This document shows, piece after piece, positions 25,196-33,746 of a DNA stretch of 64,000 bases. The notes beneath the pieces were generated by a model. It was not told the DNA's origin. It worked only from the letters and a program-made list of their open reading frames with translations, and did no database searches. The DNA lies in NCBI RefSeq assembly GCF_016773205.1, contig NZ_JAETWB010000004.1, positions 1 through 64,000 on the forward strand. Direction: 5' to 3'. The DNA comes from Belnapia arida (GTDB lineage Bacteria; Pseudomonadota; Alphaproteobacteria; Acetobacterales; Acetobacteraceae). Numbering within the stretch: position 1 is the stretch's first letter; each line of letters begins with the position of its first letter. The translations under genes were made by a program, and so were the position numbers.

Positions 25196-26449
25196 ATGGT
25201 CGATCTCCGCACGGACTCCCGCTTCGTCGCCTTGCTCCTCGGCATTGGCCAGACCTTGGCCTGGGCCACCAGCTACTACCTGCCGGCGCTGCTTGCGCCC
25301 GTGGTGGTGGAGGACCTCCAGGCGGATCGGACGCTGGTCTACGGCGCCTTTTCCCTCGCCCTGCTGATCTCCGGCCTCGCCGCGCCACGGATCGGCCGGA
25401 CGATCGAGCGCCTCGGCGGGCGGCCGGTGATGATGGCCTCCGCGGTCACCCTGGCCGCCGGACTGGCGTTGCTCGGGCTGCTGCCGGGGCTCGCGGGCTG
25501 GTTCATCGCCTGGATCGTCCTTGGGGTCGGGATGGGGCTTGGCCTCTACGAGGCGGCCTTCGCCACGCTCGGCACGCTCTACGGCCGGGCGGCGCGGCGG
25601 GGGATCACCATCGTCACCCTGCTCGGCGGCTTCGCCAGCACCATCGGCTGGCCGCTGACCGCGGCGCTGATGCCCGCCCTCGGCTGGCGCAACACCTGCC
25701 TGGTCTTCGCCGCCGTCAACCTGCTGCTGGTGCTGCCGGTCTATGCGATGCTGCCGCGCGCCGGGGCGGGCGGCGAGTCGAAGGCCGCCGCCGCCGATCC
25801 CGCCGAGATTCCGCTGCCGGCCGCCTGGGTGCGGCGCAGCTTCCTCTTCCTCGCCGCCTTCTTCACCCTGCGGGCGCTCATCAGCACTACCATGTCGGTG
25901 CAGCTCCCGGTGATGCTGGCGGGGCTCGGCCTCTCGGTCACGGCCGCGGTCGCCGCCGCCTCGCTGATGGGTCCGGCCCAGGTCGGCGGGCGGCTGCTGG
26001 AGTTCACCGTGGGCAAGTCGGTGCACCCGTTGCGCGTCGCCTGGCTGGGCGCCGGACTGCTGCCGGTTGCCACGCTGCTGCTGGTGCTGATCGGACCGGT
26101 GGCGGCGGTGCCCTTCGTGCTGATGCACGGTGCCAGCAACGGCATCATCACCATCTGCCGTGGCTCCGTGCCGCTCGCGCTGTTCGGCCCGCGCGGCTAT
26201 CCGGTGCTGATGGGCAAGCTGGCGCTGCCGGTGCTGATGGCCCAGGCCGCGGCGCCGATGCTGACCGCGCCGCTGCTGGCGCATCTCCCGGCAATGGCGG
26301 TGCTCGGCCTCGCCGGCCTGGTCGGCCTCGCCGCCCTGCTCTGCCTGCTGCCGCTCCGCACCGCCCCGCCGTCGGCACCGCGGGTCGCTGAAGCGATGCG
26401 GGTCGGGACCCGGCCTGCAACCGGTGCTGGACCGGCCCGGCGTGTGTGA
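25196..26449 (+). CDS. MFS transporter
   Basis: 417 aa with twelve predicted helices. Conserved family features include ATSYYLPALLAPVVVEDL in helix 1 and a motif A relative (APRIGRTIERLGGRPVMM) after helix 2. It looks like the oxalate/formate- or monocarboxylate-type subgroup, but the substrate is not clear. A symmetric repeat lies 75 bases upstream. The following gene is 27 bases away on the same strand. Confidence 0.87.
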   Translation: MVDLRTDSRFVALLLGIGQTLAWATSYYLPALLAPVVVEDLQADRTLVYGAFSLALLISGLAAPRIGRTIERLGGRPVMMASAVTLAAGLALLGLLPGLAGWFIAWIVLGVGMGLGLYEAAFATLGTLYGRAARRGITIVTLLGGFASTIGWPLTAALMPALGWRNTCLVFAAVNLLLVLPVYAMLPRAGAGGESKAAAADPAEIPLPAAWVRRSFLFLAAFFTLRALISTTMSVQLPVMLAGLGLSVTAAVAAASLMGPAQVGGRLLEFTVGKSVHPLRVAWLGAGLLPVATLLLVLIGPVAAVPFVLMHGASNGIITICRGSVPLALFGPRGYPVLMGKLALPVLMAQAAAPMLTAPLLAHLPAMAVLGLAGLVGLAALLCLLPLRTAPPSAPRVAEAMRVGTRPATGAGPARRV

Positions 26450-26476
26450 TACCTAGAAGATCGGAGGTCCGGCCCG

Positions 26477-27127
26477 ATGTCCGAGAAGTTCGAGGAATAC
26501 ATATCGCTCGGCAGCGACTGCGAAGTCGGCTTCCAATTCCGCCGGGTCCTCGGCCGCGACAGCTCTTCCTTCTTCAGCTGGAACGTCACCGGCATTGCCG
26601 CCCTGGAAAGGCTGCTCGCCACCCGCTTCGACGGCGTGCTGCAGGAGGCCGACATCTCGGCCCATGCCGATGGTTCGATGCTGCTCGACGGCGGCTATGG
26701 CTACAAATTCCACTCGCCCTTCCGCGGATACGACTTCCGCGCCGACCCCGACTATGCAGCCCGCTGGGCCGACCACCTGGAGAAGGCCGGCTACCTGATC
26801 GCCAAATTCCTCCGCGGACGTCCGGCCGGGCACCGCACCGCCTATTTCTACAAGATCGAGCCGGAAGAGGAGGTGGCGGAGCTGCGCCGCCTGTTGCCCG
26901 CCGTGCGCGGCCAACTGCTCGACATCCATGGACCGTCGCATTTCGAGCTGGTCGTGGTGCTGCCGCAGGACCGCTTCGAGGAGGATTGGGGCGAGGCCCG
27001 CATCCACAACCGCTATGTCCGCCGCCTTGCGCCCTGGCACGATGCGACGGATGGGCACGTCTCCTCATGGGACCGCATCTTCAGCGAGTTCCCGCACACG
27101 GAGCCGCTGCGCCTAGCCGGCTACTGA
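26477..27127 (+). CDS. DUF1796 family putative papain-like cysteine peptidase
   Basis: 216 aa. Opens with ISLGSDCEVGFQFRR, the DUF1796 hallmark with the predicted nucleophile Cys (~residue 15), then SFFSWNVTG, which matches the family's xPFDWxxT pattern, and later FHSPF and HNRYVRRL. Family members are predicted cysteine peptidases or transferases, often near surface polysaccharide genes; none is near here. Ends 15 bases inside the convergent small membrane-protein gene. Confidence 0.8.
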   Translation: MSEKFEEYISLGSDCEVGFQFRRVLGRDSSSFFSWNVTGIAALERLLATRFDGVLQEADISAHADGSMLLDGGYGYKFHSPFRGYDFRADPDYAARWADHLEKAGYLIAKFLRGRPAGHRTAYFYKIEPEEEVAELRRLLPAVRGQLLDIHGPSHFELVVVLPQDRFEEDWGEARIHNRYVRRLAPWHDATDGHVSSWDRIFSEFPHTEPLRLAGY

Positions 27128-27334
27128 GCCCCTGCGGACCGCCGCTTCCCGCCGCGGCTCCTGCCGGGCCCGGCCGATGGCGACCCAGGCGCCAAGGGCG
27201 GCCACCAGCAGGGTCGATCCGGCGCTCCAGATCGCCAGGTATTCCAGCGCCACCCATACCCATGCCATGGGCGCCAGCCCAAGCCAGACCACGGTCGTCA
27301 CGATAACGGCGCCCAGAACGGCATTGCCAAGCAT
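27113..27334 (-). CDS. Small two-helix membrane protein
   Basis: 73 aa with two hydrophobic segments (LGNAVLGAVIVTTVVWLGLAP and WSAGSTLLVAALGAWVAI) and a basic tail. The ATG at 27334 follows CCAGGAG by about 11 bases. The frame continues upstream to 27526, but that part crosses the AraC gene end and looks non-coding. Overlaps the DUF1796 gene tail by 15 bases in convergent arrangement. Function unknown. Confidence 0.55.
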   Translation of the reverse strand: MLGNAVLGAVIVTTVVWLGLAPMAWVWVALEYLAIWSAGSTLLVAALGAWVAIGRARQEPRREAAVRRGSVAG

Positions 27335-27431
27335 CGGGGGGTTACTCCTGGCGTTTTCCCGGGGCATGGGGGGACATGCACCCATCACATTCGTATATTG
27401 CACGCGGAGTTGATTCAAGTATTTCCCGATG

Positions 27432-28262
27432 TTACAAGCCGCCAATTCCGCCTGCGGTCCGACCGCTGCCCGGCGTGACCCCGAAGGCGGCGCGGAAGGC
27501 TGCCCCGAAGGCCGGCGCGCTGGCATAGCCGACCCGCGCGGCCGCCCGCGCCGGCGGCACCCCCTCGGCCAGCAGTGCCGCCGCCTCGGCCAGCCGCAGC
27601 GCCTGCCGCCAGCGGCCGAAGCTCATCCCCGTCTCTTCGCGGAAGAGGCGGGTGAGGGTGCGCGGGCTCGCTCCACACTGCCGCGCCCAGTCCTCGAGGC
27701 CAAGCGGCTGCGCCGGGTCCGCCTGCAAGGCCGCCGCCAGCCGCCGCAGCCGCGCATCGCACAACGCCGGCAGGCCGAGCGGCAGGCGCGGTGCGCGGGC
27801 GATCTCGTCGAGGATCAGGGCCGTGATGTGCCCGCCGCGCCCGGCCTGGTCCCACTCCAGCGGCTCGGCGCAGGCAGCCAGCACCAGCTCCCGCAGCAGG
27901 GGCGAGACGGCCAGCACCGTCACCGCGCCCGGCCCCGCCGCCGCCGCATCGGCGCGGAGGAAGAGCGCCCGCATGGCGACCGGTCCCTGCATCGCCGTCA
28001 CATGCGGCACGCGTGCCGGCATCCATAGCGCCCGGCCCGGCGGCAGGACGAAGGCCGCCGTGTCGGTGGCGATGCGCATCACCCCGCGCGTCGCATAGAG
28101 CAGCTGCGCGCGGGTATGGGCATGCCGCTCCACGCTCTCCCCGGGGCGGTAGTCGCGGGTGAAGCCGGCCAGCGGCCGGTCGACGCCGTCCTGCGGCAGG
28201 TTGCGCAGCGGCGCCTCGGGCAATTGGCCGGACGCCGACAGGGTTTGGCCAGCCATCGTCAT
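27432..28262 (-). CDS. AraC-family transcriptional regulator (cupin sensor)
   Basis: 276 aa: N-terminal cupin/RmlC-like ligand domain (HAHTRAQLLYATRGVMRI, LPPGRALWMPARVPH), C-terminal double helix-turn-helix (LEDWARQCGASPRTLTRLFREETGMSFGRWRQALRL and the second HTH ARVGYASAPAFGAAFRAAFGVTP). This layout is that of the NimR/YeaM subgroup, which controls a divergent MFS efflux gene; here too an MFS gene starts 47 bases away in the opposite direction. A second Met codon at 28256 is a possible start. Confidence 0.88.
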   Translation of the reverse strand: MTMAGQTLSASGQLPEAPLRNLPQDGVDRPLAGFTRDYRPGESVERHAHTRAQLLYATRGVMRIATDTAAFVLPPGRALWMPARVPHVTAMQGPVAMRALFLRADAAAAGPGAVTVLAVSPLLRELVLAACAEPLEWDQAGRGGHITALILDEIARAPRLPLGLPALCDARLRRLAAALQADPAQPLGLEDWARQCGASPRTLTRLFREETGMSFGRWRQALRLAEAAALLAEGVPPARAAARVGYASAPAFGAAFRAAFGVTPGSGRTAGGIGGL

Positions 28263-28309
28263 CCGGCCAGGCTAATCTTCCGACACGGTCCAGGAAATCG
28301 GAAAGCGCC

Positions 28310-29560
28310 ATGCACGACCAAGCCAGGCGGCAGATCGCCTTCGTCAACATCGCCCACATCTTCACCCACTACTCGCTGCTGATCCTGGCGACGGCGGTGC
28401 TCGGCATGGTGGCCCAGGCGCCGGAGGCCTTCGGGCAGGAGTACGGGCCGATCATCGCGCTCGGGACGGGGATGTTCGTGCTCTACGGCCTCGGTTCCCT
28501 GCCGATGGGCTGGCTCGCCGCCCGCTTCGGCCGGAAGGCGATGATGGCCGGCTTCTTCCTCGGCACCGGCGGGGCGATGATGCTCGCCGGCCTCGCCGAG
28601 CGGCCGCTGACCTTGGGCCTCGCGCTCGCGCTGATGGGCGCCTTCGCCGCCATCTACCACCCGATCGGCACGGCGATGCTGGTCGAGGCGGCGAGCGCCG
28701 CGCCCGGCGGCAAGGTCGGCCGCGCGGTCGGCATCAACGGCGTCTTCGGCAATCTCGGCGTGGCCTGCGCCCCGGTGGTGACGGCGCTCGTCGCCGCCCG
28801 GCTCGGCTGGCACTGGGCCTTCATCCTGCCCGGCGCGCTCTGCGCCGTCGCCGGCCTCGCCTGGCTGCGCGAGCCCGCCTTCGACGCAGCGAAGGCCGCC
28901 GGCGGCGCCAAGCCCTTCCCCGAGATTCCCGCCGCCGTCGTCCGCCGTGCCGTTGCCGTGCTGCTGACCATCGCCGCCGTCTCCGGCCTCGTCTTCAACG
29001 CCTTCACCCTGCTGATCCCGAAGCTGATGGAGGAGCGGCTGGCGACCTCGCCCGGCCTGCTGCCGGTGGTCGGCATGCTCGCCTTCGCCGCCACGCTCTG
29101 CGGCGGCCTCACCCAGTTCACCGTCGGCCGCCTGATCGACCGCCACAGGCTGAAGCGCGTCTTCCTGCCGCTGGCCCTGCTGCAGCTGCCCTGCCTGCTC
29201 GCCTTGTCCTTCGCCCAAGGGTGGTGGGTGCTGCCGCTCTCGGCGCTGATGGCCGCCTCCATCTTCGGCCAAGTGACGGTGAACGAGACGATGACGGCGC
29301 GCTACGTGGCGCCGGCGCTGCGGGTGAAGCTCTACTCCATCCGCTTCACCATCGGCTTCCTCGGCGCCGCGGCGGCCTCGCCCCTCATCGGCTTCCTGCA
29401 CGAGGCGACGGGCAGCCTCGCCGCGCCGATGCTGGTGCTGGCCGGGTTCGGCGCCGTCACCTTCCTCTGCGCGCTGCTCTTCCCCGACCGGCCGGAGGAG
29501 CTGCAGCCGGAGCTCTGGGCGCGGCCACGCCAGACGGCCGGCCTCGCCGCCGCCGAGTAG
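28310..29560 (+). CDS. MFS transporter divergent from AraC regulator
   Basis: 416 aa, twelve predicted helices. Helix 1 FVNIAHIFTHYSLLIL and the AAIYHPIGTAML segment near 120 recall the fosmidomycin-resistance/CynX-like branch of MFS exporters. SD AGGAAATCGGAAAG. Its only promoter space is the 47-base gap shared with the AraC gene, so mutual regulation is likely. Drug or metabolite exporter by analogy; substrate not known. Confidence 0.87.
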   Translation: MHDQARRQIAFVNIAHIFTHYSLLILATAVLGMVAQAPEAFGQEYGPIIALGTGMFVLYGLGSLPMGWLAARFGRKAMMAGFFLGTGGAMMLAGLAERPLTLGLALALMGAFAAIYHPIGTAMLVEAASAAPGGKVGRAVGINGVFGNLGVACAPVVTALVAARLGWHWAFILPGALCAVAGLAWLREPAFDAAKAAGGAKPFPEIPAAVVRRAVAVLLTIAAVSGLVFNAFTLLIPKLMEERLATSPGLLPVVGMLAFAATLCGGLTQFTVGRLIDRHRLKRVFLPLALLQLPCLLALSFAQGWWVLPLSALMAASIFGQVTVNETMTARYVAPALRVKLYSIRFTIGFLGAAAASPLIGFLHEATGSLAAPMLVLAGFGAVTFLCALLFPDRPEELQPELWARPRQTAGLAAAE

Positions 29561-29596
29561 GTTGACCGCCGCCCGCGTGGCGGCGACCCTCGGGGC

Positions 29597-30451
29597 ATGA
29601 CCATCCTCACGGGCCCCATCCTGACCGGCACATCCCGACTTGCCGGGATCTTGGGCTGGCCCGTCGCCCATTCCCGCTCGCCGCGCCTGCACGGGCTCTG
29701 GCTGCGCCGCCACGGCATCGACGGCGCCTACCTCCCCCTACCGGTGCGGCCGGAGCGCTTCGCCGATGCGGTGCGCTCGCTGGCCGATCTCGGCTTCCGC
29801 GGCGCCAACGTCACCATCCCGCACAAGGAGGCGGCCTTCGCCGTCTGCGACCAGGTGGAGCCCTCGGCCGAGCGCGCCGGGGCGGTGAACACACTCGTCT
29901 TCCGCGACGGCCGGACCTGCGGTTCCAACACCGACGGCTTCGGCTTCCTCGCCAACCTGCGCGACGGCGCGCCGGACTGGCGGGCGGAGGCAGGGCCGGC
30001 GGTGATCCTCGGCGCCGGCGGCTCGGCGCGCGCCATTGCCGCGGCGCTGCTCGATGCCGGCTGCCCCCGCCTCACCCTGGTCAACCGCACCCCCGCCCGT
30101 GCCGAGTCCCTGGCCCGGGCGCTGGGCGGCCCCGTCGAGGTGGCGGACCGCGCGCCGCTCGGGGATGCGGCGCTGCTGGTCAACACCACATCCCTCGGCA
30201 TGCAAGGCCAGCCGCCGCTCGAGATCGACCTCGCCCCGCTCCCCACCGGGGCGGTGGTCGCCGACATCGTCTACGTCCCGCGCGAGACAGGGCTGCTCGC
30301 CGCGGCGCGGGCACGCGGGCTGGCGGCGGTCGACGGGCTCGGGATGCTGCTGCACCAGGCGCGGCCCGGCTTCGCCGCCTGGTTCGGCGCGGAACCCGTG
30401 GTCGATGCCGAGCTGCGCGACGTCGTCGGCGGGGACATCCCGACGCGATGA
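29597..30451 (+). CDS. aroE: Shikimate dehydrogenase
   Basis: 284 aa; catalyses NADPH-dependent reduction of 3-dehydroshikimate in the aromatic amino acid pathway. Diagnostic motifs: GWPVAHSRSPRLHG (substrate serines), NVTIPHKEAAF (catalytic Lys), GAVNTLVF, SNTDGFGF, and the NADP loop LGAGGSARAIAAAL. Coupled to coaE by an ATGA overlap; aroE-coaE-dnaQ neighbourhood is common in Alphaproteobacteria. Confidence 0.95.
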   Translation: MTILTGPILTGTSRLAGILGWPVAHSRSPRLHGLWLRRHGIDGAYLPLPVRPERFADAVRSLADLGFRGANVTIPHKEAAFAVCDQVEPSAERAGAVNTLVFRDGRTCGSNTDGFGFLANLRDGAPDWRAEAGPAVILGAGGSARAIAAALLDAGCPRLTLVNRTPARAESLARALGGPVEVADRAPLGDAALLVNTTSLGMQGQPPLEIDLAPLPTGAVVADIVYVPRETGLLAAARARGLAAVDGLGMLLHQARPGFAAWFGAEPVVDAELRDVVGGDIPTR

Positions 30452-31041
30452 AGATCGTAGGGCTGACCGGCAGCATCGGCATGGGCAAGTCGACCGCAGC
30501 GAACACCTTCCGCCGCCTGCACGTCCCCGTCTTCGATGCCGATGCCGCCGTCCACGCGCTGCAGTCGCGCGGCGGCCGCGCCGTGGCCCCGATCGGCGCG
30601 GCCTTCCCCGACACGGTCCGTGAAGGCCGCGTCGACCGCGAGGCACTGCGCCGCGCCGTGCTCGGCGACAACGCCGCGCTGACGCGGCTGGAGCGCATCG
30701 TCCACCCGCTGGTGCGCGATGCCGAGCGCCGTTTCCTCGCCGCTGCCCGCAGGCGGGCCGAGCCGATGGTCGTGCTCGACATCCCGCTGCTCTACGAGAC
30801 GCGGGGGGAGGGGCGCTGCGACCTGGTGGTGGTGGTCTCCGCCCCCGCCGCCGTGCAGCGCATCCGCGTCCTCCGCCGGCCGGGGATGACGGAGGCGCGC
30901 CTCGCCGCCATCCGCGCCCGGCAGCTGCCGGACCGGGAGAAGCGCCGCCGCGCCGACCGGGTGGTGGAGACGGGACTCTCCCGCCACGCTGCCCAGCGCG
31001 CCATCCGGGCGCTGGTGCGGGAGATCCGCGGCGGGCGGTGA
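30448..31041 (+). CDS. coaE: Dephospho-CoA kinase
   Basis: 197 aa; last step of CoA biosynthesis, phosphorylating the ribose 3'-OH of dephospho-CoA. P-loop GLTGSIGMGKSTAA at the N-terminus, VFDADAAVHAL, and the LDIPLLYETRGE motif of the family. It starts inside the aroE stop codon. Confidence 0.95.
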   Translation: MKIVGLTGSIGMGKSTAANTFRRLHVPVFDADAAVHALQSRGGRAVAPIGAAFPDTVREGRVDREALRRAVLGDNAALTRLERIVHPLVRDAERRFLAAARRRAEPMVVLDIPLLYETRGEGRCDLVVVVSAPAAVQRIRVLRRPGMTEARLAAIRARQLPDREKRRRADRVVETGLSRHAAQRAIRALVREIRGGR

Positions 31042-31048
31042 GCCCTGG

Positions 31049-31504
31049 CTACCGCGTCGAGGCCATCGCCGCTGCCGCCTCGGCTTCGCGGCCCGGCGGC
31101 ACCGCGACCGGCCGCACCTCCACCGGGGCGACGCCTTGCTGCTTCATGCCGAGCCGCTCCGCCGTGCGGGGGCTGAGATCGACCACCCGGCCGCGCACAT
31201 AGGGCCCGCGGTCGCGGATGGTGACGCGGGCGGTGCGCCCGGTCTCGGTGTTCTTCACCTCGGCGACCGTGCCGAGTGGCAGGGTGCGATGCGCGGCGGT
31301 GTCCGAGTTCGGGTCGAAGCGGGCGCCGCTCGCGGTCTGCCGCCCATTGAATTGCGGGCCGTAATAGGAGGCTTGCCCGACCTGGGTTGGCGCCGCCTCC
31401 GGCGCGGCTGCCCGGGGCTCGGGCGCAGGCGGCGGGGCGCTTGTGCAGGCGGCGAGGCCGCCCAGGATCAGGCTCGGCAGGACAAAGCGAAGGCCGGTCC
31501 GCAT
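31049..31504 (-). CDS. rlpA: Septal ring lytic transglycosylase RlpA-type lipoprotein
   Basis: 151 aa. Lipoprotein signal with lipobox LAAC (~residue 20), a short Pro/Ala linker, then the double-psi beta-barrel: GQASYYGPQFNGRQTASGARFD, THRTLPLGT-like AHRTLPLGTVAEVKN, and RDRGPYVRGRVVDLSPRTAERLGM. RlpA cleaves denuded glycan at the septum in some bacteria. No SPOR domain, unlike many RlpA proteins; the SPOR-bearing enzyme is the lytic transglycosylase at the left end. Convergent with coaE, 7 bases apart. Confidence 0.9.
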   Translation of the reverse strand: MRTGLRFVLPSLILGGLAACTSAPPPAPEPRAAAPEAAPTQVGQASYYGPQFNGRQTASGARFDPNSDTAAHRTLPLGTVAEVKNTETGRTARVTIRDRGPYVRGRVVDLSPRTAERLGMKQQGVAPVEVRPVAVPPGREAEAAAAMASTR

Positions 31505-31732
31505 GGCGTCGTCTCCATGAAAGTTGCGACCGCGTTGACGCCCGGAAGCGGTACGAGTTGTGGCTCGCCATGGCGTCGGCGAGCTGCCTCCCGCCCTCGT
31601 GTCCCGCCTTGCCGCCTGGCGCGAGCGCCAGCGACGGCGCCTCAATCCGGCGGCGTGGTGGCGGCGGATTCGCATCCGGCGGCCCTGCCTTGGCGTTGTC
31701 ACCGTTCCATGCCAGCCGAAGGGAGGATGAGC

Positions 31733-31930
31733 ATGAACGGCAAGGATATGCACCGCATCGTCGGCCGCTGGACGGCCGGCAAGCCGATCCGCGACAGCCT
31801 GGCGGAGCTGCACCGCCAGCAGCAGGCGACCCCGCCCGCCACGGCCGTCGAGCTGCACCGCCGCCGTCGTGCCGAGGCTGCCGGGCTGGGGCCGCAGGCC
31901 AGCCAGCCCGGCCGCACCGTGCTACGATAG
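31733..31930 (+). CDS. Small basic hypothetical protein
   Basis: 65 aa: MNGKDMHRIVGRWTAGKPIR then a Gln/Arg-rich helical stretch. ATG 31733 is chosen because GGGAGG sits 6 bases upstream; the ATG at 31727 directly abuts that SD. It lies 25 bases before dnaQ on the same strand. No family recognised; no signal or membrane segment. Confidence 0.5.
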   Translation: MNGKDMHRIVGRWTAGKPIRDSLAELHRQQQATPPATAVELHRRRRAEAAGLGPQASQPGRTVLR

Positions 31931-31955
31931 CCCCGGAATCGAGGCGGAGGCGCGG

Positions 31956-32678
31956 GTGAGCCAGGCGGGACGGGATGCGCGGCAGCGCGCGGTGGTGCTG
32001 GATACCGAGACCACCGGCCTCGACCCCGCCACGGGCGACCGCGTCATCGAGGTGGCGGCGATCGAGCTGGTCAACCTGATGCCGACCGGCGCCACCTACC
32101 ATACCCTCATCGACCCCGAGCGGGACGTACCGCCGGAAAGCACCCGCGTCCACGGCTTCACCGCCGAGATGCTAAAGGGCCAGCCCAAATTCGCCGAGAT
32201 CGTCGAGGGGATGCTGGGCTTCATCGGCGATTCCGCGATCATCGCCCACAACGCGCCCTTCGACTTCGGCTTCCTCGATGCCGAGCTGGTGCGCGCCGGC
32301 CACAAGCCGCTCGACCGGGCGCGGATGGTCGACAGCCTGATGCTGGCGAAGGAGCGCTATCCGGGCATGCCGAACAGCCTCGATGCGCTTTGCCGCCGCC
32401 TCGGCATCGACAACTCCATGCGCACCAGCCACAACGCGCTGCTCGACGTGAAGCTGCTCGCCCAGGTTTATCTGGAGCTGAAGGGCGGCCGGCAGCCCGG
32501 CTTCGTCCTGGCATTGAACATCGGCGGCGGCACCCGCGCGCTGGCCGGTCTGGACCGCCCCCGCACGCCCCGCCTCGTCACCCCCAGCGAGGCCGAGCTC
32601 GCCGCCCATGCGGAGTTCCTGAGGAAGGTGAAGGACCCGCTCTGGCTCCAGCCGCCCTTCGCCGCCGGAACCACCTGA
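31956..32678 (+). CDS. dnaQ: DNA polymerase III epsilon subunit (proofreading exonuclease)
   Basis: 240 aa. DEDDh motifs: ExoI VVLDTETTGLDPATGDRVIE, ExoII IIAHNAPFDFGFLDAEL, ExoIII SHNALLDVKLLAQVYLEL. After ExoIII comes a tail of ~60 residues of the type that contacts the polymerase alpha subunit. GTG start at 31956 follows GGCGGAGG. The aroE-coaE neighbourhood and tail distinguish this gene from the other DnaQ-like protein at 5.3 kb. Confidence 0.9.
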   Translation: MSQAGRDARQRAVVLDTETTGLDPATGDRVIEVAAIELVNLMPTGATYHTLIDPERDVPPESTRVHGFTAEMLKGQPKFAEIVEGMLGFIGDSAIIAHNAPFDFGFLDAELVRAGHKPLDRARMVDSLMLAKERYPGMPNSLDALCRRLGIDNSMRTSHNALLDVKLLAQVYLELKGGRQPGFVLALNIGGGTRALAGLDRPRTPRLVTPSEAELAAHAEFLRKVKDPLWLQPPFAAGTT

Positions 32679-32725
32679 CGCCCCGCGCCTTCCTTCGGCT
32701 GACCCCGCCAGCCGGAAAGGCCGCC

Positions 32726-33706
32726 ATGCCCCGCATCCCGAACGCCGTCACCGTCATCACCGGCGCCTCCTCCGGCATCGGCAAGGCGACTGCCCTTGCC
32801 TTCGCCCGCGAGGGCGCCCGGCTGGTGCTCGCCGCTCGCCGGCCGGAAGCGCTGGAGGACACGGCGCGGGAATGCCGCGCCCTCGGCGCCGAAGCCATTG
32901 CCGTGCCGACCGATGTCTCGGACGGCGCCCAGGTCGAGGCGCTGGCCCGGGCCGCCATCGACGTCCATGGCCGCGTCGACGTCTGGTTCAACAACGTGGG
33001 CACCGGCGTCTTCGGCCCTTATTGGGAGGCGACGGCTGAGCTGCAGCGCAAGGTGGTGGAGATCAACCTGATCGGCACCATGCAGGGCAGCTCCGCCGCG
33101 CTGCCGCATTTCCTCCGCCAGGGCGGGGGCGTGCTGATCAACATGTGCTCGATGGGCGGCTGGTCGCCGACGCCCTTCGCCGCTTCCTACGCCGCCAGCA
33201 AATTCGGCATCCGCGGCTTCAGCGCGAGCCTCCGCCAGGAGCTGACGGGCAAGCCCGGCATTCATGTCTGCGCCGTCTTCCCGGCGCTGGTGGACACGCC
33301 CGGCCTCGACCGCGCCGCGAACGTCTCCGGCCGGAGGCTGGAGCCGAAGGCGCTCTACCTGACGCCGGAGGCGGTGGCGGAGGTGGTGCTGGCCCTGGTC
33401 CGCCGGCCGCGCGCCGAGGTGGCGGTCGGCTGGGAGGCCACGGTGGCGCGCGTCGCCTATGGCCTGGCGCCCGGCCTGACCGAGACGGTGTCGGGGGCGG
33501 CGATCCGCGCCGCCCTCCGCCGCGCCGGCCGGGTGCCGCGCAGCGAGGGCGCCGTCGCCCGCCCGATCGCCGAGGGCACCAGCTCGCGCAGCGGCAAGCC
33601 CGTGCCGCATGCGCGCGGCCCCAGCCTCGGCACGCTGGCGCTCGGCGGCATCGGCCTGCTGCTCGGCGCACAGTGGCTGAGCGGGGCCATGACGCGGCGC
33701 GGATAG
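32726..33706 (+). CDS. SDR-family oxidoreductase with C-terminal membrane segment
   Basis: 326 aa classical short-chain dehydrogenase: TGASSGIGKATALAFA (cofactor loop), NNVGTGVFG, catalytic Ser (NMCSMGG), YAASKFGIRGF with catalytic Tyr and Lys. Arg residues after beta-2 (LAARRPEALE) suggest NADP. About 90 extra residues end in a hydrophobic segment (LGTLALGGIGLLLGAQWL), which probably tethers it to the membrane. Substrate unknown. Confidence 0.87.
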   Translation: MPRIPNAVTVITGASSGIGKATALAFAREGARLVLAARRPEALEDTARECRALGAEAIAVPTDVSDGAQVEALARAAIDVHGRVDVWFNNVGTGVFGPYWEATAELQRKVVEINLIGTMQGSSAALPHFLRQGGGVLINMCSMGGWSPTPFAASYAASKFGIRGFSASLRQELTGKPGIHVCAVFPALVDTPGLDRAANVSGRRLEPKALYLTPEAVAEVVLALVRRPRAEVAVGWEATVARVAYGLAPGLTETVSGAAIRAALRRAGRVPRSEGAVARPIAEGTSSRSGKPVPHARGPSLGTLALGGIGLLLGAQWLSGAMTRRG

Positions 33707-33746
33707 CTGGCTAACCTTCCTGCCGGGATAAAACCGGAGGAAACGA

